This document shows, piece by piece, positions 1 through 45,035 of a stretch of 64,000 nucleotides of DNA. The number at the start of each line of letters is the position of its first letter. The first letter of the stretch is position 1. The DNA is from Cristatella mucedo (Eukaryota > Bryozoa > Phylactolaemata > Cristatellidae). The DNA lies in contig WPIO01000193.1 of assembly GCA_009760855.2 (NCBI GenBank), forward strand, positions 188,001 to 252,000, given 5' to 3'. Both the position numbers and the translations under genes were made by a program. The notes under the pieces are model-generated. The model had not been told where the DNA came from and searched no databases. It saw only the letters and a list, made by a program, of their open reading frames with translations.

Positions 1-842
1 TGTTTAAACTGGCATATAGTCAAACTTGAAAGAACCCAGCCACAAAATGTTTTCGTATTATCTAATTACAGTATGCAATGGTGTATACAAAATTTTACAA
101 GTGGACACTTGAAAAATTCACAAACGCTTTATAAAAACTTATGTGCACATTACCTGCTTCACGTTACCACGAGACTGACAATTGTGTCTATGCTAACTTC
201 TAGTTTACAATTTCTGCTAGTGATACACAACTGTCAACCAACAACTTAAACCCCGAGAGACACTCAACAAAATTTCCCAGAGATTCAGTCTCCCAACTAC
301 GCCAAAGATAATGTAAACCTATGATGCTCGCATCATTTATGTCGACTACGGAAACCAGGTGGAATTCAGTCTTGCCTCCTATACTTAAAGTTAACCTTCG
401 TAAAGTTAACGCCCCATTTATGATCCTCACAAGCACTCTACAATCCAGTTGAAAACGCTCTACATTACTGCAATTAAAACGATATGCCAAATTTCTTAAT
501 TTCGCTTCTACTCTGTTGGCGCATAGCGAAACTAGATATCAGATATCTCACGTATTTCCATTCCGTCACCGATTTTATGGCATATATTCCTTAACCTCTA
601 ACCTCTGCAATTTTTCTCGTATTCGAGTAATATCTTAAGCGTCACTCAAAGTGTTTAGGGTGTTCATTCAGTGTAAACTGCACCTAGACTGGTCATTCAA
701 GGTCCTTAAGAAACCCAAGAAGAGAGGCAGCAGCGCATTTTCTTTGGCTGATGGGAGCGCCTTTTTCACTCCTATCAATATATCGAAATCCATCCGGATC
801 AACGTCTCGCCCTTCCACATAACCCCATCTAACACCTCTCCC
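1..842. other. AT-rich intergenic stretch, nothing recognised
   Basis: I see no exon, RNA gene or known repeat here. The longest open frame (minus strand, 200-490, 96 residues) has no recognisable motif and is probably chance. Confidence 0.5.
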
Positions 843-1300
843 TGAACTGCTGCACCAGTTCCTGCGTCCTCGTGCCCTCGGGTCTATAAGTCTCTGGACT
901 TTAAATCAGCTGTTCTATTCCTCCACTTGAAGTCCTTTTGGAATAGAACTTTTAGCTCAGCAGTTCCTATACTGTGGAACTTGCTTCCACGATTCTTAGG
1001 CAACGACAACTACCCTCAGGTTGCCGATTATGGCTCATCCTTTCCAATAGTCCTGAGTTGCTACTTCCACGACATTCATAACTTCAACTGCTCTGCTGAC
1101 TCTGCTATGCTTCCCACTTTCTCTTTGTTTCGTGAGATGAAGTCTGTTGGTTACCGACTACGTACTGAAAGCCGCTTAGGCTGTAAGTGAGCGATACAAA
1201 ACTTTCCTGACTAACACCCACATAGTCTTTGTGGCTTTGTGGAGTTACAAACGTACATACGCACATACATAAATACATGCATACATACATTCCCAACACT
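843..1300 (+). mobile_element. LINE family B 3' fragment (L2/CR1-like RT C-terminus and tail)
   Basis: The + strand reads a broken form of the family B C-terminus. It includes a relic of the [15 protein letters not shown] block near 940-990 and the MLPTFSL...GYRLRTESRLGC block near 1107-1190. The conserved tail follows, with the motif TTTGTGGAGTTACA near 1233, and then a run of CATA/ACAT units. The same sequence recurs at 22871-23200 (+) and, reversed, at 4760, 15986, 29158 and 62505. It is 5'-truncated and non-functional. Confidence 0.8.
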
Positions 1301-1501
1301 GCCTCGCGGAGATCTGCCTTCAGCAGAGAAGCCAACTTCATATAGTTTCAATATCCGATTGCGATAAAGCATCCAATACTACTGTGGCACAAACCTTAAA
1401 ACTGGATATCAGATGTAAGACGTTCTCTGACTTTGACTAGTCTCAATAGTCCTCCCAACTATACCGGATCACCATTTCTAGGTAAAGCTACCTTACCTCA
1501 C

Positions 1502-1504
<3 letters not shown>

Positions 1505-1535
<31 letters not shown>
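1505..1535. repeat. (CT)n microsatellite
   Basis: An uninterrupted CT dinucleotide run of about 15 units, preceded by five C. Confidence 0.95.
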
Positions 1536-1538
<3 letters not shown>

Positions 1539-1539
1539 G

Positions 1540-3945
1540 GTGTGGGTGGCTGGAAAGCAAACTGCTTCTTCCCTTGACATCTCACCAGAAAACGATTATT
1601 TAATTTCATCAATGCACTGACCGGTTAGCCATTACTTGGCTCTCAAGTCTCTCGGAACCCGCTGCCTGATAAGATGTATTGAAGTCTCTCGATGACACGA
1701 GATCTCCAGTGATCGGTTTTAGCGAGCTTCGATTTCCAAAACCAGCTTCCCATGTACTACTTGTCCGGCAGCTGCATAGGGATTTCTTCCGGCGGGCTGT
1801 GTGGATTACCTAATGCCATTGGGGATCAGACAACATGCAAGCTGAGCTTGAATTTCGCGTCCGACGTTATTGTCGAGACTTTCCCGCGTTTTTTAGCAAC
1901 CTCATAGCAAGGCCAAACACTCTTTTATTTCGGCCACTTTGCTCTTTAAAAGCGTCGATTTTTTACTCACTACTGTTTTTAGACAGTCTAATTCATAATC
2001 CTGTATCTCTAAGAAATCGCTCACTAGACGCTATGTAAGCCTTAAGCGACCAGCAACTTGTGTCTAAATAGTGGGCATAACTGCTAACTGAGTCTCTAGC
2101 CTGCCCAGTTTTGAGGACATAAAGCCAACTGCACGTTAACGCTTACGGAAAAAACAACCTTTGTGACTTACCTTGAAACTCATTCCTCAAAATGTAGCGT
2201 ATAAATACTTTCCTATTCTAGTCATTTCATGCTGGGTACGAGCTTCGGTCTAAGGCCCGTGCGTCGGTGCAGAGGGCAACTCTAGCTTGCTGTCCACGGC
2301 AGGCAGCGGTAGGCCCTAACCGATCAGCATTCCCCGATACCGAGTCGACCGTCGGTTACGAGGCTCCGACTACTCTTTATTGCCGGACGACCTGATACTT
2401 TATCTACGAGTCATCTGACCGGCTGTCATAAAACGGTCAGTAATTGGCAACGAGGCGGCAAATCACAAAACACGAACACAAAATGCAACTAACTTTCAGA
2501 GTAAAATGTGCTGAGACCCTGCGACCCTCACTGGTACAGATTTAGAAACAGGCCGCTACAAGTGCAAAGACCTAAAGCTCTAAATTCGCCGAAGGTAGCA
2601 ACACAGCCGTCGATATCACGCAAGCCAAGTAAGGAACGAGGCCTGTCTCTGAAAATGCACAACGATACTACGGCTAATACAGCAGGTGATTTCCAACAGA
2701 TTAGTGTGCAGGCTTAAAACAGCTCCAGCTCAGCGCGCAAGGACTCACCCACGACCGGAAGAGTTCAAGAACGCGGTTGCCATATGGTCTTGCCTTATAT
2801 AGTAAACTATAATCTCGTACTTGTCATAATCGCATATGGCGCCATCTTATGAATCACGGCTTATCGCGGCCATTGGATAAGCAGCTCGATCTTAATTCAG
2901 CCGCCGAGGGCATCGTTCATAAGATGGATTTAAATGTCAAGCCCATTGTTCAAATTTTCAGGCATTGCACCAGTCACTCGTACTTATGTCGTGGATATTA
3001 GTGATTTTGGGATAACCTTGGCCACCTGCAGGATACTTCCGGCCCGAGGCTGTCTCTTAAACGTTTAGAGAAAGCTGGTGGTGTTATGCTGAAACCCTCG
3101 GCAAGCTAAGAAATATCATGGTAGCGAGTGTTTATTATGCCGCTGTCCGTAGCTCTGGCGAGACGGCTAGTGCTTGTAGGATAAAAATGGCCATGTTCGA
3201 GATCGCATCCATTTTTACGGCGTCCCAACCTGCTTCCATAACGTTTGCATGGCTGTTATCCACCTCCTCCTCGTCGCTTGGTACCGTACCTAGCGCACCC
3301 AAGAATAATGCTGTTTATTTTCCTGCTATTGTTTGAGCGAGATAAAATGTTATTGCCTGGTATATATTGTTTGTGCGTGCTATATTTTTATAGAGATGTC
3401 TCATCAAACGGCGGCTCTCCTTGCTCTACCCCTGAGACAGTGACATGGCAACGTGGCTAGGGAGTAGCTGTTGCAGGGGATGGTGGTCAGATGGAAAGTA
3501 GCCTAATAATTTTGCTTTACGGCTGTCTAGAAACCTTAACTAAGTGAGTAGACTCGCTGATTTTAACAGTGAATTTCTTCCTGGATAGGAAATCCAATTT
3601 CTCTCAGTGTTACGAAAACTTTTCGCTATATCAAATTAGTAACGCCTTTCTCTGAGAATGGGTTCCAGATAGTTGGCAATTTCGCGGCCTACAGCGATTC
3701 TATAAACTTACACATTGGGACCAGATCCGTGGTTAATATCGGTGGCAGATTCTTTTATTTTAGTGTACTACATTACCATTCTATAGGTGTCTTAAGACCG
3801 TTGTTCTTTGCAAACTATCCGTCTGGCTGCTAAAGTGGCAATAACAGTACTGAGGATTTGCCAAGTCCGCTGATGCCCACAAATTCACAGTCGCACTAGG
3901 GAGAGTACACCGAGAAACCTCATTATGTTGGATCTCCATAGCCAC
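1540..3945. other. Unrecognised intergenic sequence
   Basis: Mixed-composition sequence. The open frames are short (at most about 72 residues) and carry no motif I recognise. No splice-consistent exon chain, RNA gene or high-copy repeat seen elsewhere in the window could be identified. Confidence 0.4.
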
Positions 3946-3949
3946 TAGT

Positions 3950-4112
3950 TAAGGTGGTTGCTTTTCACGATGTCGGGCAAAAGATCGTGGGTCGAATTAT
4001 GTAGTGGGCAATGTTTAAGCCTCTGCAAGTGCTAGTGATTGCCTCGAAGGATCTTTTGTCGCGATACAAAAGAGGCTGCTGAATCAGCTAGTATTCATTT
4101 TTTTTTATTTAT
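3950..4112 (+). mobile_element. SINE1 (tRNA-derived), diverged copy
   Basis: The order of parts matches other SINE1 copies in the window. AAGGTGGTTGCTTTTCACGA is followed by a B-box-like GTGGGTCGAATTA, then a body with GATACAAAAGAGGCTG and AATCAGCTAGTAT, ending in a T-rich tail. The B box is degenerate, so transcription by RNA polymerase III is unlikely. Confidence 0.75.
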
Positions 4113-4224
4113 GTAGGGCCAAGAGAGGGTCACTTCATAGACCGCACTATTTCAGTTCCAATGAGAAATATCTTGCATGTCAAGCTCCATTGGAGTGGAC
4201 GTAAATTGGAGATGTCACTGTATG

Positions 4225-4735
4225 TACCTCTCGTTAGACGACCATATCAGCTCCACAGTCAAATCCGCCTATTTTCAGCTTCATAACCGGGCTAAAATTT
4301 GGGCTTGTTTGGATAAAGATACCACATCTAAGTTGGTCCATGCATTCGTGACATCTCGTCTCGACTTCTGCAAATCACTGCTTACTGGCCTACCGCATGT
4401 GCAATCAGGCGATTGCAGCTGGCCCAAAACTCGGCAGCTACACTTGTCTGTCGTGAGCGTCGCAGTTGCCACATTACTCCACTTCTCGCCGACCTGCACT
4501 GGCAACCAGTCAAGCAACGGATTGACTTCAAGGTTTTGTCGCTCACTTTTAGGTCCCTTCATTCTATGGCTCCAGCCTATCTTTCAGATATACTACCCCA
4601 TCAGGCCAAGCATCGTACCACCCGCTTTTTGGAATCCAACAGTCTAGAAATACCTCGTACAAACCTAAAATCCTTTGGAGACCGTGCATTTAGTTCGTGT
4701 GCTCCCACAGCCAGGAACTCCCTCCCGACCTGATA
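4225..4735 (+). mobile_element. LINE family A RT C-terminal fragment
   Basis: Two overlapping frames give the family A C-terminal region: DDHISSTVKSAYFQLH, then SKLVHAFVTSRLDFC, LHWQPVKQRIDFKVLSLTF, and LKSFGDRAFSSCAPTA. At least one frameshift lies near 4400. It is cut off at LPT near 4733, without its 3' tail, and runs directly into an inverted family B copy. Confidence 0.88.
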
Positions 4736-4759
4736 GCACACAGATAGTGAGAACCATAT

Positions 4760-5350
4760 CAGTCAGGAGGAGCAGTTGAGGTAGTGAGTCGCATAGAAGT
4801 AGCAGCTCAAGACCGCTGGAAAGAATGTACCATAGTCGGCAGCAGGAGTATAGTTGTCGTTGCGTAATAAACGTGGAAGTGAGTTCCACAGTCTATGACC
4901 GGCAGAGCTCAAGTTTCTGTCACCAACGTTCTTTAAGGAAGGGAGCAGCTAATTTATCTTCCATACCAGACCTGAGGGCACGAGGAGGCTGAAACTGGTG
5001 CAGCACTTCAGCTAGGTATGGAAGAGCGAAGCCGTGGCTGGCCTTGTTGATCAACGAAAGAACTTTTCTCCGTACCCGTTAAGCAACGAACGTTTAGGCA
5101 TTCCAACTCTTTCAGCAAAGGAGGCACGTGGTCAAACTTTGATGACTTGTAAACTAGCCTTGAAGCCATATTTAAAGCCATTTGCAGTTTCCTAGTTTCG
5201 TTTTTGCAAGCCCAACCTAAAGGAATTACAAAAATCAAGCCGACACAGAACTAAGGAGCTTCTTAAACTGTTGCAAGCCGCCGTGGAAGACATCTCTTAA
5301 TCTTTGATAGAGCTTGGACGTGATGGCGAGATGTAGAAGCAGAATTCTGA
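4760..5350 (-). mobile_element. LINE family B fragment
   Basis: Reading the minus strand gives NMASRLVYKSSKFDHVPPLL-like sequence and the RSFSSAG-like block, as in the better copy at 62505-64000. It lacks the extreme 3' tail and carries stops and small indels. Confidence 0.8.
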
Positions 5351-5737
5351 ATTAGGCTCTTAAAATTCATTTAAAGACATGCATACATCCAAGTATGGAT
5401 TGCCTACGTCTAAAGAGCCTCAACTACAAATGTCATCTAGACATAACTATTGCTACGTGAAAACTGTAAAGCTCCATGATGTCAGTAAACAAAAAAATTC
5501 AGCCAAGTCAGAGTAAGGTGACCTAACAAGTGCCATAAACCAATAACCCCTAACTCCACTAACCCATTACAAAATAAATCTATTAATCCATGATAACCTA
5601 TTAAACCGTATGCCCCTTATGATCTCAAGATCGCAAATTTCAGCCGTTATACCCTTGAAATCAAGGCACCATGACACATCCACGCAAAGGAATAAATACT
5701 TCGCAACACTAGAGCACCATCACAATCCAGGGTTGTA
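5351..5737. other. Unrecognised AT-rich intergenic sequence
   Basis: Contains loose runs of CCCTAAC/AACCCATTA-like words near 5540-5590 but no clean tandem array. No gene is seen. Confidence 0.4.
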
Positions 5738-6468
5738 GGACATTTCCCCCATACGTTTCTCAAAGACATTTCCCCCTGGTTTAACCCCTAGGACATTCCT
5801 TCCCCGGCCATTTCCCCCTAGGTTGATGAATGTAAAACTATGAATACAGATATCAAACTAAGTTGACGCTCTATTGAAATAAAATCAATTCAGTATAATT
5901 CGAGATTTTTTTTATTCATATGACTTATTTAGTGGTTGGACTTCCACAACACAGTCCATTTCATTAGTCTAATCGCAAAAACTGTTCTTTGATGTTTCCT
6001 TTAATGAACTACTGATTAATCACTCAGATCAATCACGAAAAACAAGCAATAAAAAGGTGCAAAAATTGCGGTAATCCGCACCATGCATATTAGTATATAT
6101 AGGCATGTAAACCCTAAGCCATAAAAGCTAAACCCTCAACCCTCAGCACTCAACCCTAAAACCATGTCTTTTATTTTAAGTATGTCCTAAAAAAGATAAG
6201 TCGATTCAGCTGCCTCTTATGTGTAGCGACCGACGAGACTTGACAGCTGTCTCCACCGCTTGCAGCTGCGATTAAAGATCGTTCACCACAGGATTCAAAT
6301 CCATGACCTCGGTCCCGTGATGGTGAAAAGCAACCACCTTACCTAGTGAGCCATTGCGACTCACTGAACCTCACAGAAGTGTCCTAGCCCAGGGGGAATG
6401 TCTTACTCCAGGGGGAAATATTCGGAGGAAATGTCGGGGGGGGGGGTAATGTTTGGGGATGTCCGGGG
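5738..6468. mobile_element. Candidate non-autonomous DNA element with repeat-built inverted ends
   Basis: The left end (5738-5822) holds four variants of GGACATTTCCCCC. The right end (6389-6468) holds four variants of the reverse complement, GGGGGAAATGTC. Between them is AT-rich sequence with no transposase frame, plus an inserted SINE1. The arrangement suggests a MITE- or foldback-like element. No clean target-site duplication was identified, so the class is inferred. Confidence 0.5.
6186..6365 (-). mobile_element. SINE1 copy (reverse)
   Basis: The reverse complement gives AAGGTGGTTGCTTTTCACCA, a B-box-like GGATTTGAATCC, the GTGAACGATC body and GCAGCTGAATCGACTTA at the tail. It lies inside the element at 5738-6468, so it inserted later. 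Confidence 0.8.
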
Positions 6469-6475
6469 CCAGTCG

Positions 6476-6935
6476 AAGTGCGGAGCCGGACAAACGACGA
6501 CCAAAAGGCCAAGAGCCAGTGTCGCTCGACTCTTAAATACTTAGCTGAGGCAATGGGACAAGAGCTTAGTGGTATTGGGCCAGACACCAGGTCCCATAAC
6601 GGTAAGAAAAATAATACCGGCACTAGGCCACTGGAATAGCCTCTCTGTCCAGCTTGAATGGCGAATGGGTTCCAGACGATTCTTTTTGGACAGAGTGATG
6701 GCGAAGGTTGACAGGCCAGCCAACCAACACCAGTCAGCAGCTCCCGTGGGTTTCGGACCAATTCTAAAGGCCGAATCACCACCACTGGTCTCAGAGCTTC
6801 CTGGCTTGCTCTTAAGCTCTGGCTCTCTAACTGCACTGGCGCTCCTCTCTGGCTCACTGCTCCAGGACAAAGGAGTTCTAGCACGCCGCCGAACAGCTCT
6901 TGTAATTCAGCCAAGGCCGGCAAGACACTACACAT
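6476..6935 (+). repeat. Dispersed repeat R1, copy 1
   Basis: Shares a long run of collinear words with 50975-51325: GCTCGACTCTTA, GGGCAAGAGC/GGGACAAGAGC, CCAATTCTAAAGGC, CTGGTC...AGAGTTTCCTGGCT and ACTGGCGCTC. No protein is recognised. Opposed frames of 109-183 residues across it look like chance frames in GC-richer repeat DNA. Confidence 0.7.
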
Positions 6936-7027
6936 GGCTTAGCTAGTTTCGATGCGTCATTCGTAGAACACCCCGAGGGAGCCTACTCTCAAACTACCCA
7001 TTCCGTTCTTCATAATTCACTGCAAGA

Positions 7028-7112
7028 GAATCCATCGCCGACCTGCACTGACTACCAGTCAATCAACGCATCGACTTCGAGGTTTTTTCACTCACTTTTA
7101 GGTTCCTTCATT
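7028..7112 (+). mobile_element. LINE family A fragment interrupted by SINE2
   Basis: About 85 bp encode the ADLHWLPVNQRIDFEVFSLTF-like block of family A. The sequence breaks at TTATTTGG, where SINE2 begins. Confidence 0.75.
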
Positions 7113-7260
7113 ATTTGGCTTGGTCTAGCGGTTAAGGTGCTCGCCCCGACCAAGGTCTCACTGAGGTCGTGGGCTCGAGCCCCGAGGCATATGTGAAGCG
7201 CCTGAATAGAGATTAAGTTCTCTTGAAGCGCTATATAGATGAATTATATTTATTTCTATT
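7113..7260 (+). mobile_element. SINE2 (tRNA-like head, LINE-like tail)
   Basis: The head TTGGTCTAGCGGTTAAGGTG resembles a tRNA A box, and GTCGTGGGCTCGAGCCCC resembles the T-arm/B box. The tail GAAGCGCCTGAATAGAGATT, TTCTCTTGAAGCGCTATATA resembles the LINE A 3' hairpin. Near-identical copies lie at 35238 and 50621. Confidence 0.8.
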
Positions 7261-7261
7261 T

Positions 7262-7692
7262 TTATTTGGGTCGTTCCCCATTATAGACGTAAGTAGCGTC
7301 AGTGTAGAGACGTGTTTCCTCCGCAAGAGTGCTTGAGGTGGCGTGTGTGGAGTATTTCTGCAACACTGGTGGAAACGGAGTCCCAGTTCTCCGGTTAGGG
7401 TTTAGGCTCCGGCTCGGGCTCCATCTATTTGGGTCGCTCCCCATCATAGACGGAAGTAGCCTCAGTGTGGAGAAGTAGTCCCTCCGAAACAGAGTCTTGG
7501 TGCTGCTGACAGCGTGCGAGAAGTGTGGAGATAAAACTGAGCTAGACGCACAGCGACTGTGTGCACTTGCGAATAAAGCTCAGTAAAATCCCCAATGTGT
7601 GTGTCTCGCTTTCCAATTCACGTCGTGGACTCACGACCCCTTTAGTAACGGTAAGCAGGTCAGCGCCAGAAACGCTCGTTTCGTGGCAGCCA
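7262..7692 (-). mobile_element. Dispersed repeat R2, copy 1 (possible LTR remnant)
   Basis: The reverse complement matches 50140-50583 over about 430 bp, including an internal duplicated unit with AGCACTCTTGCGGAGGAAAC and GACCCAAATAGATGGAGCCC. Read on the + strand, this copy has AATAAA at 7572-7577 and ends near TTTCGTGGCAGCC, which could be an LTR end followed by a TGG primer-binding site. No gag or pol is present. The strand given is relative to copy 2. Confidence 0.55.
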
Positions 7693-9584
7693 CCTTATTT
7701 CGCGTAGGCGCACACCGAACGGCATTAGGCACAAGTTAACGCCACTAGGTAAGCGGCAGGTCAAGCCTGCTCCGCCGAACCAAACCTGCTGAATGAGTAC
7801 ATACGTATCTATGTATTTCAACGTATATTCAATGCTTATTTATAGTTTGGCCGTAAATATTGTGGTTTGTTCGCCTGATAGTGCTATTCAAAGTCAAAGC
7901 TTGTGCATATTTAGCACGTTAATTAAGCGTCATTAAGAACAAAAGAAACCACTCCGAGACTACGAGCGAAAGTATACTGGTCTGCTTTAACTAAAGAATG
8001 AATTCATAGAGACCCGCGTTAATCCAATAGGCAGCAATTCTTTGCCTACTTACCGGTGGGTACGGTCCTACGCGTCTTGGCGCTGAAGCAGCCGGAGGCG
8101 CTGCGACTGGCGCTGCCGCATTCTCTCTGTCCAAGGAAAGCCGAAATAACCGACGTCACTAGCATTGCATAGCACGTTTCAAAAAGAGCAAAGCATCCCA
8201 CAATTGACGGTAACATAACGCCGGAATATAGACTGAGAATTAACTTTTACATTTTCTGTCGTGTTTTATAATTGCCCTTAATTAAAAGTATTTTCACTTC
8301 AGCCCTGCCTTGTAAGTATACATATTTCAATATTCTCTATGAATTTTTTAGCCCTGGTGACGTATTAATATGCGGATTAGCAAGTCCAAAAAATTACCCA
8401 GATAGCATCTTCGCTGCTGCAGTTTAGCGCCTAGAAAGACATTGATTTCTCTGAGGTCGCTTTATCCAGTGCTTTATTATCGTTATTAGTTATATTCGCC
8501 TTGGTTCGTGTGGTTTCATTTAATTGATGACACTGCCCCTGATCGTTGTGCTTGTGGGTTGCGACACTCGATGTGGTATGCAGTCGGGACGTGCTATTGG
8601 TGATTGTCGTGACAAAAGAGTTTGCGGCGAGGTGTGCGCCTACGGCTTCTGCTGTAATTAGCGAAGCGCCTGACAGTAATGCACATGCCTCACCTGTGGC
8701 CAATAGCTAAGCCATTGGAGCAGCCCAGCCAGCGTCGGGCCTCTACTGCAGATTATATTTCGTGTCATCTGCAGCGATTGCTCGAGCTCTCACACATGTG
8801 CCCGTTGAGAGGAATAAAGCAGAGTGTTTTTTACCACGCAAGGGCGCCCGCTGTGTCTCCGCGAGACTCCCATTAGAGCTGCCGCCGGTGGAAACGCCGT
8901 CACACGACAGCGGCACTCCAGTGGGCGGGAGGGGCGAAGAGAGTCGTGGTTCGCACTGCTCTGTGAGTGGTGAAATAAACTGGTGGTGCTACTCGTTGGC
9001 TAGCGTTCTGTGCTGTTCACGGCGATAACTCAAGTTAATGTTCGGAAAACTTTGGAAAGCATTGGCGATCGAAAGATTCACATTTGAACCAGGGAGGAAT
9101 CGGTACCATGACTGCTAAGAGCTGCCCGGCCGAATGAACGAATATCATATTGACATTTGTCGAGACCCAATACTCTCTCCAGCCACTTTACATGTGCTGT
9201 ATATTTCTGCGATACCGTTAGTCTTTTTCTTATTTTAACGCGCTGTTCTTTCTGCCCACTAAGGGCGCGCATGTATACTAGTGTATTCGCTGGCGCGAGC
9301 CCGAGTTCGGCGGTCAGTGGGCCGCACGCGTATTGTGGCCATTAAACTGGACTATTTTCCGCTAACTCGCGCACCCTCTCCCACCACTTCCAAGAGGATA
9401 TTTTTTCCCATTAATAGTGGATTTTGCTTGCTCCAGAAACTAGCGCTCGTTGCTGCTTGCACTTCAGGCTATCCCCATACGGCGTTGTAACGTATGGCCT
9501 TCAAATGATGTCGATGCTGCAGACGCCCTCGGTAATCAAGGTGAAGGTCCACGACGCTTCCGGTTGGCGGGCCGGCAGCTCATC
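7693..9584. promoter_or_regulatory. THOC6 upstream region (promoter location inferred)
   Basis: About 1.9 kb separate the last repeat from the THOC6 ATG, and this stretch is nearly free of the repeats seen elsewhere. No TATA box is evident. GC-rich patches occur near 8090-8140 and 9290-9340. The transcription start cannot be placed from sequence; I infer a TATA-less promoter with a short 5' UTR. Confidence 0.35.
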
Positions 9585-43429
<33,845 letters not shown>

Positions 43430-43431
<2 letters not shown>

Positions 43432-43435
43432 TAAA
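43430..43435 (+). terminator. Candidate poly(A) signal of THOC6 overlapping the stop codon
   Basis: AATAAA shares its first two bases with the TAA stop. If used, the 3' UTR would be only about 10-30 nt. No other AATAAA is evident within several hundred bases downstream. Use of this signal is inferred. Confidence 0.5.
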
Positions 43436-44210
43436 CAATGCAGGGTGCTGCATCGATGCACTGCTGATCTTAATTTCTATGGGCCCATTGTCCTTTGTCC
43501 AGCCTTGGCTGGCCTGAGACCGTGCTGCATGAGAGGCTGGACTGCTCAGCCTCTGGCCTGCCTTTGTGTAATTTTACCAGTCATATTCAGGTGACCTTCA
43601 GCCGTATTCAGTGCTTTGCTGCTTTCATCCAGCCGTTGCCTTGGCAACAAAAATGTTACTTTGGCATGGTCGTATATAACTAGAGCCGATGCTAACATGT
43701 GTAGCAAGTGCAAGGCAATGCCGACTGGCCACAGGCAAATGTTGGACAGGACACGATGTGACGTCACATAGACAGCCATCGCTGGCATAACTTTTGTCAG
43801 TGATATACCACGTGCCCATCGTGCCTGCATCAGCCACTGACAGTGTCGGCCTAGCATTGGTGATCCTAATTTTGAATAGCTCTAAGTTGGTAAAGCTATA
43901 TCTCTTTCTAGGCACTTAACGTGTGCCCAAAAAGGTTTATCGGCTCCCCACTGGAAAACTGCACCCGTGGAGCCAAAAGGGGGTAATTACAATGAGAAGG
44001 AGAAAAGTGTGGTGAGAAAACTGCATCGGGCCACTCAGATGCTGCTTTTTCGAGGAGCTCCAAATGAAGGCTGTGGCCCCTGTAGAACCTAGCAGATCGA
44101 ATGTGCCCGTCTTTAAGTGGCGGCCGCCTGCCGGGCGGTCCGGCAAACTTCATGGTGGACTTACAGCACGACCCCGGCCTGTTGCATTAAATAGCAGGAC
44201 AAGACAAGAG
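43436..44210. other. THOC6 downstream region, unrecognised
   Basis: No exon or clear repeat apart from a possible LINE tail word (ATCTCTTTCTAGGCACTTAA) at 43900-43920. Overlapping short minus-strand frames have no motif. Confidence 0.4.
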
Positions 44211-44310
44211 GTAATGTAATGTAATGTATCTCCGTCAGCAACTCCCCAAAGTCATAAAGACCATGTGGGCGTTACGCAGGAGAGTTTTGTATAGCGCACT
44301 AAGAGCTACC
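44211..44310 (-). mobile_element. LINE B tail only
   Basis: Three TAATG units, then TGTATCTCCGTCAGCAACTC and TTTGTATAGCGCACT. It shows that the family B tail ends in repeated ACATT. Confidence 0.85.
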
Positions 44311-44904
44311 AGCTGCAGACGTAGACCCGGCAAGCCTTCTGAGGCCTTTTTCAGCATCTGCAAATGCAGGAGGACGGTATAGGTAAACTATTAAATGTGT
44401 TGTACATTGCCCCGAATGACAGTAGTACCGACTGCTGGAGCTGGAAGACGCAGGCACATACCTCAGAAATCTGGTCGCACATCTGCGTATGCCTGGCAGT
44501 ATTTGATTATTCATCGTCTGACATACTAAAGAGGGTGACATACCAAAGAGCTCTCCCCCAAGTTCTAGCCTTATCTAAGTATTGCATCAGCAATGTGAGG
44601 TGTTAGATTATGACACATTTACGACTTCTTGTTGTTGATCTAGCATTCGTAATCTGCAATGATAAATGTTATATAAACGATAATTAAACTGAGCCTTCCA
44701 AGATTGAGTGAAAGCTTAGTGGGTTAGCATATGGTCTAGTGACGGTTGTATATGCTACAAAACACCAATAGTGATCGATTTTTATCCCTGCTACAGCTAC
44801 AATGGTGCCTGAAAAGTGTGAAATGGGTTAGTGTATGCTAGCTGTATCGTCATAAATGACTGCAGTTTTAATATGACTGAACGAAATATAAATATAATTC
44901 ATTT
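44311..44904. other. Unrecognised intergenic sequence
   Basis: Nothing identified on either strand. Confidence 0.4.
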
Positions 44905-45035
44905 TTACAGAGCCCCAAGAGAACGTAATCTCTATTCAGGTGCTTCCCTTATGCCGCGGGGGTTGAGCCCACGATCTCGGCCAGGCCTTAGTCGGTGCGA
45001 GTGCCTTAACCTCTGGACCAAACAGCTAGCAACGA
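44905..45035 (-). mobile_element. SINE2 copy (reverse)
   Basis: The reverse complement gives TGGTCCAGAGGTTAAGGCAC, GGGCTCAACCCC, and the tail CACCTGAATAGAGATTACGT, TTCTCTTGGGGCTC. Confidence 0.8.

Noticed and set aside
5738-6468. CRISPR-like array from the repeated GGGGGAAATGTC words
   Set aside because: Units are imperfect, irregularly spaced and inverted between the two ends, and the genome is eukaryotic.
7113-7200. Genuine tRNA genes at the A/B-box-like sequences
   Set aside because: No cloverleaf with a proper acceptor stem; all examples continue into the same repeat tail, so they are SINEs.
9450-9584. Upstream in-frame ATG at 9450 as the THOC6 start
   Set aside because: Would add 45 residues with no counterpart in the family; the ATG at 9585 gives the usual protein length.
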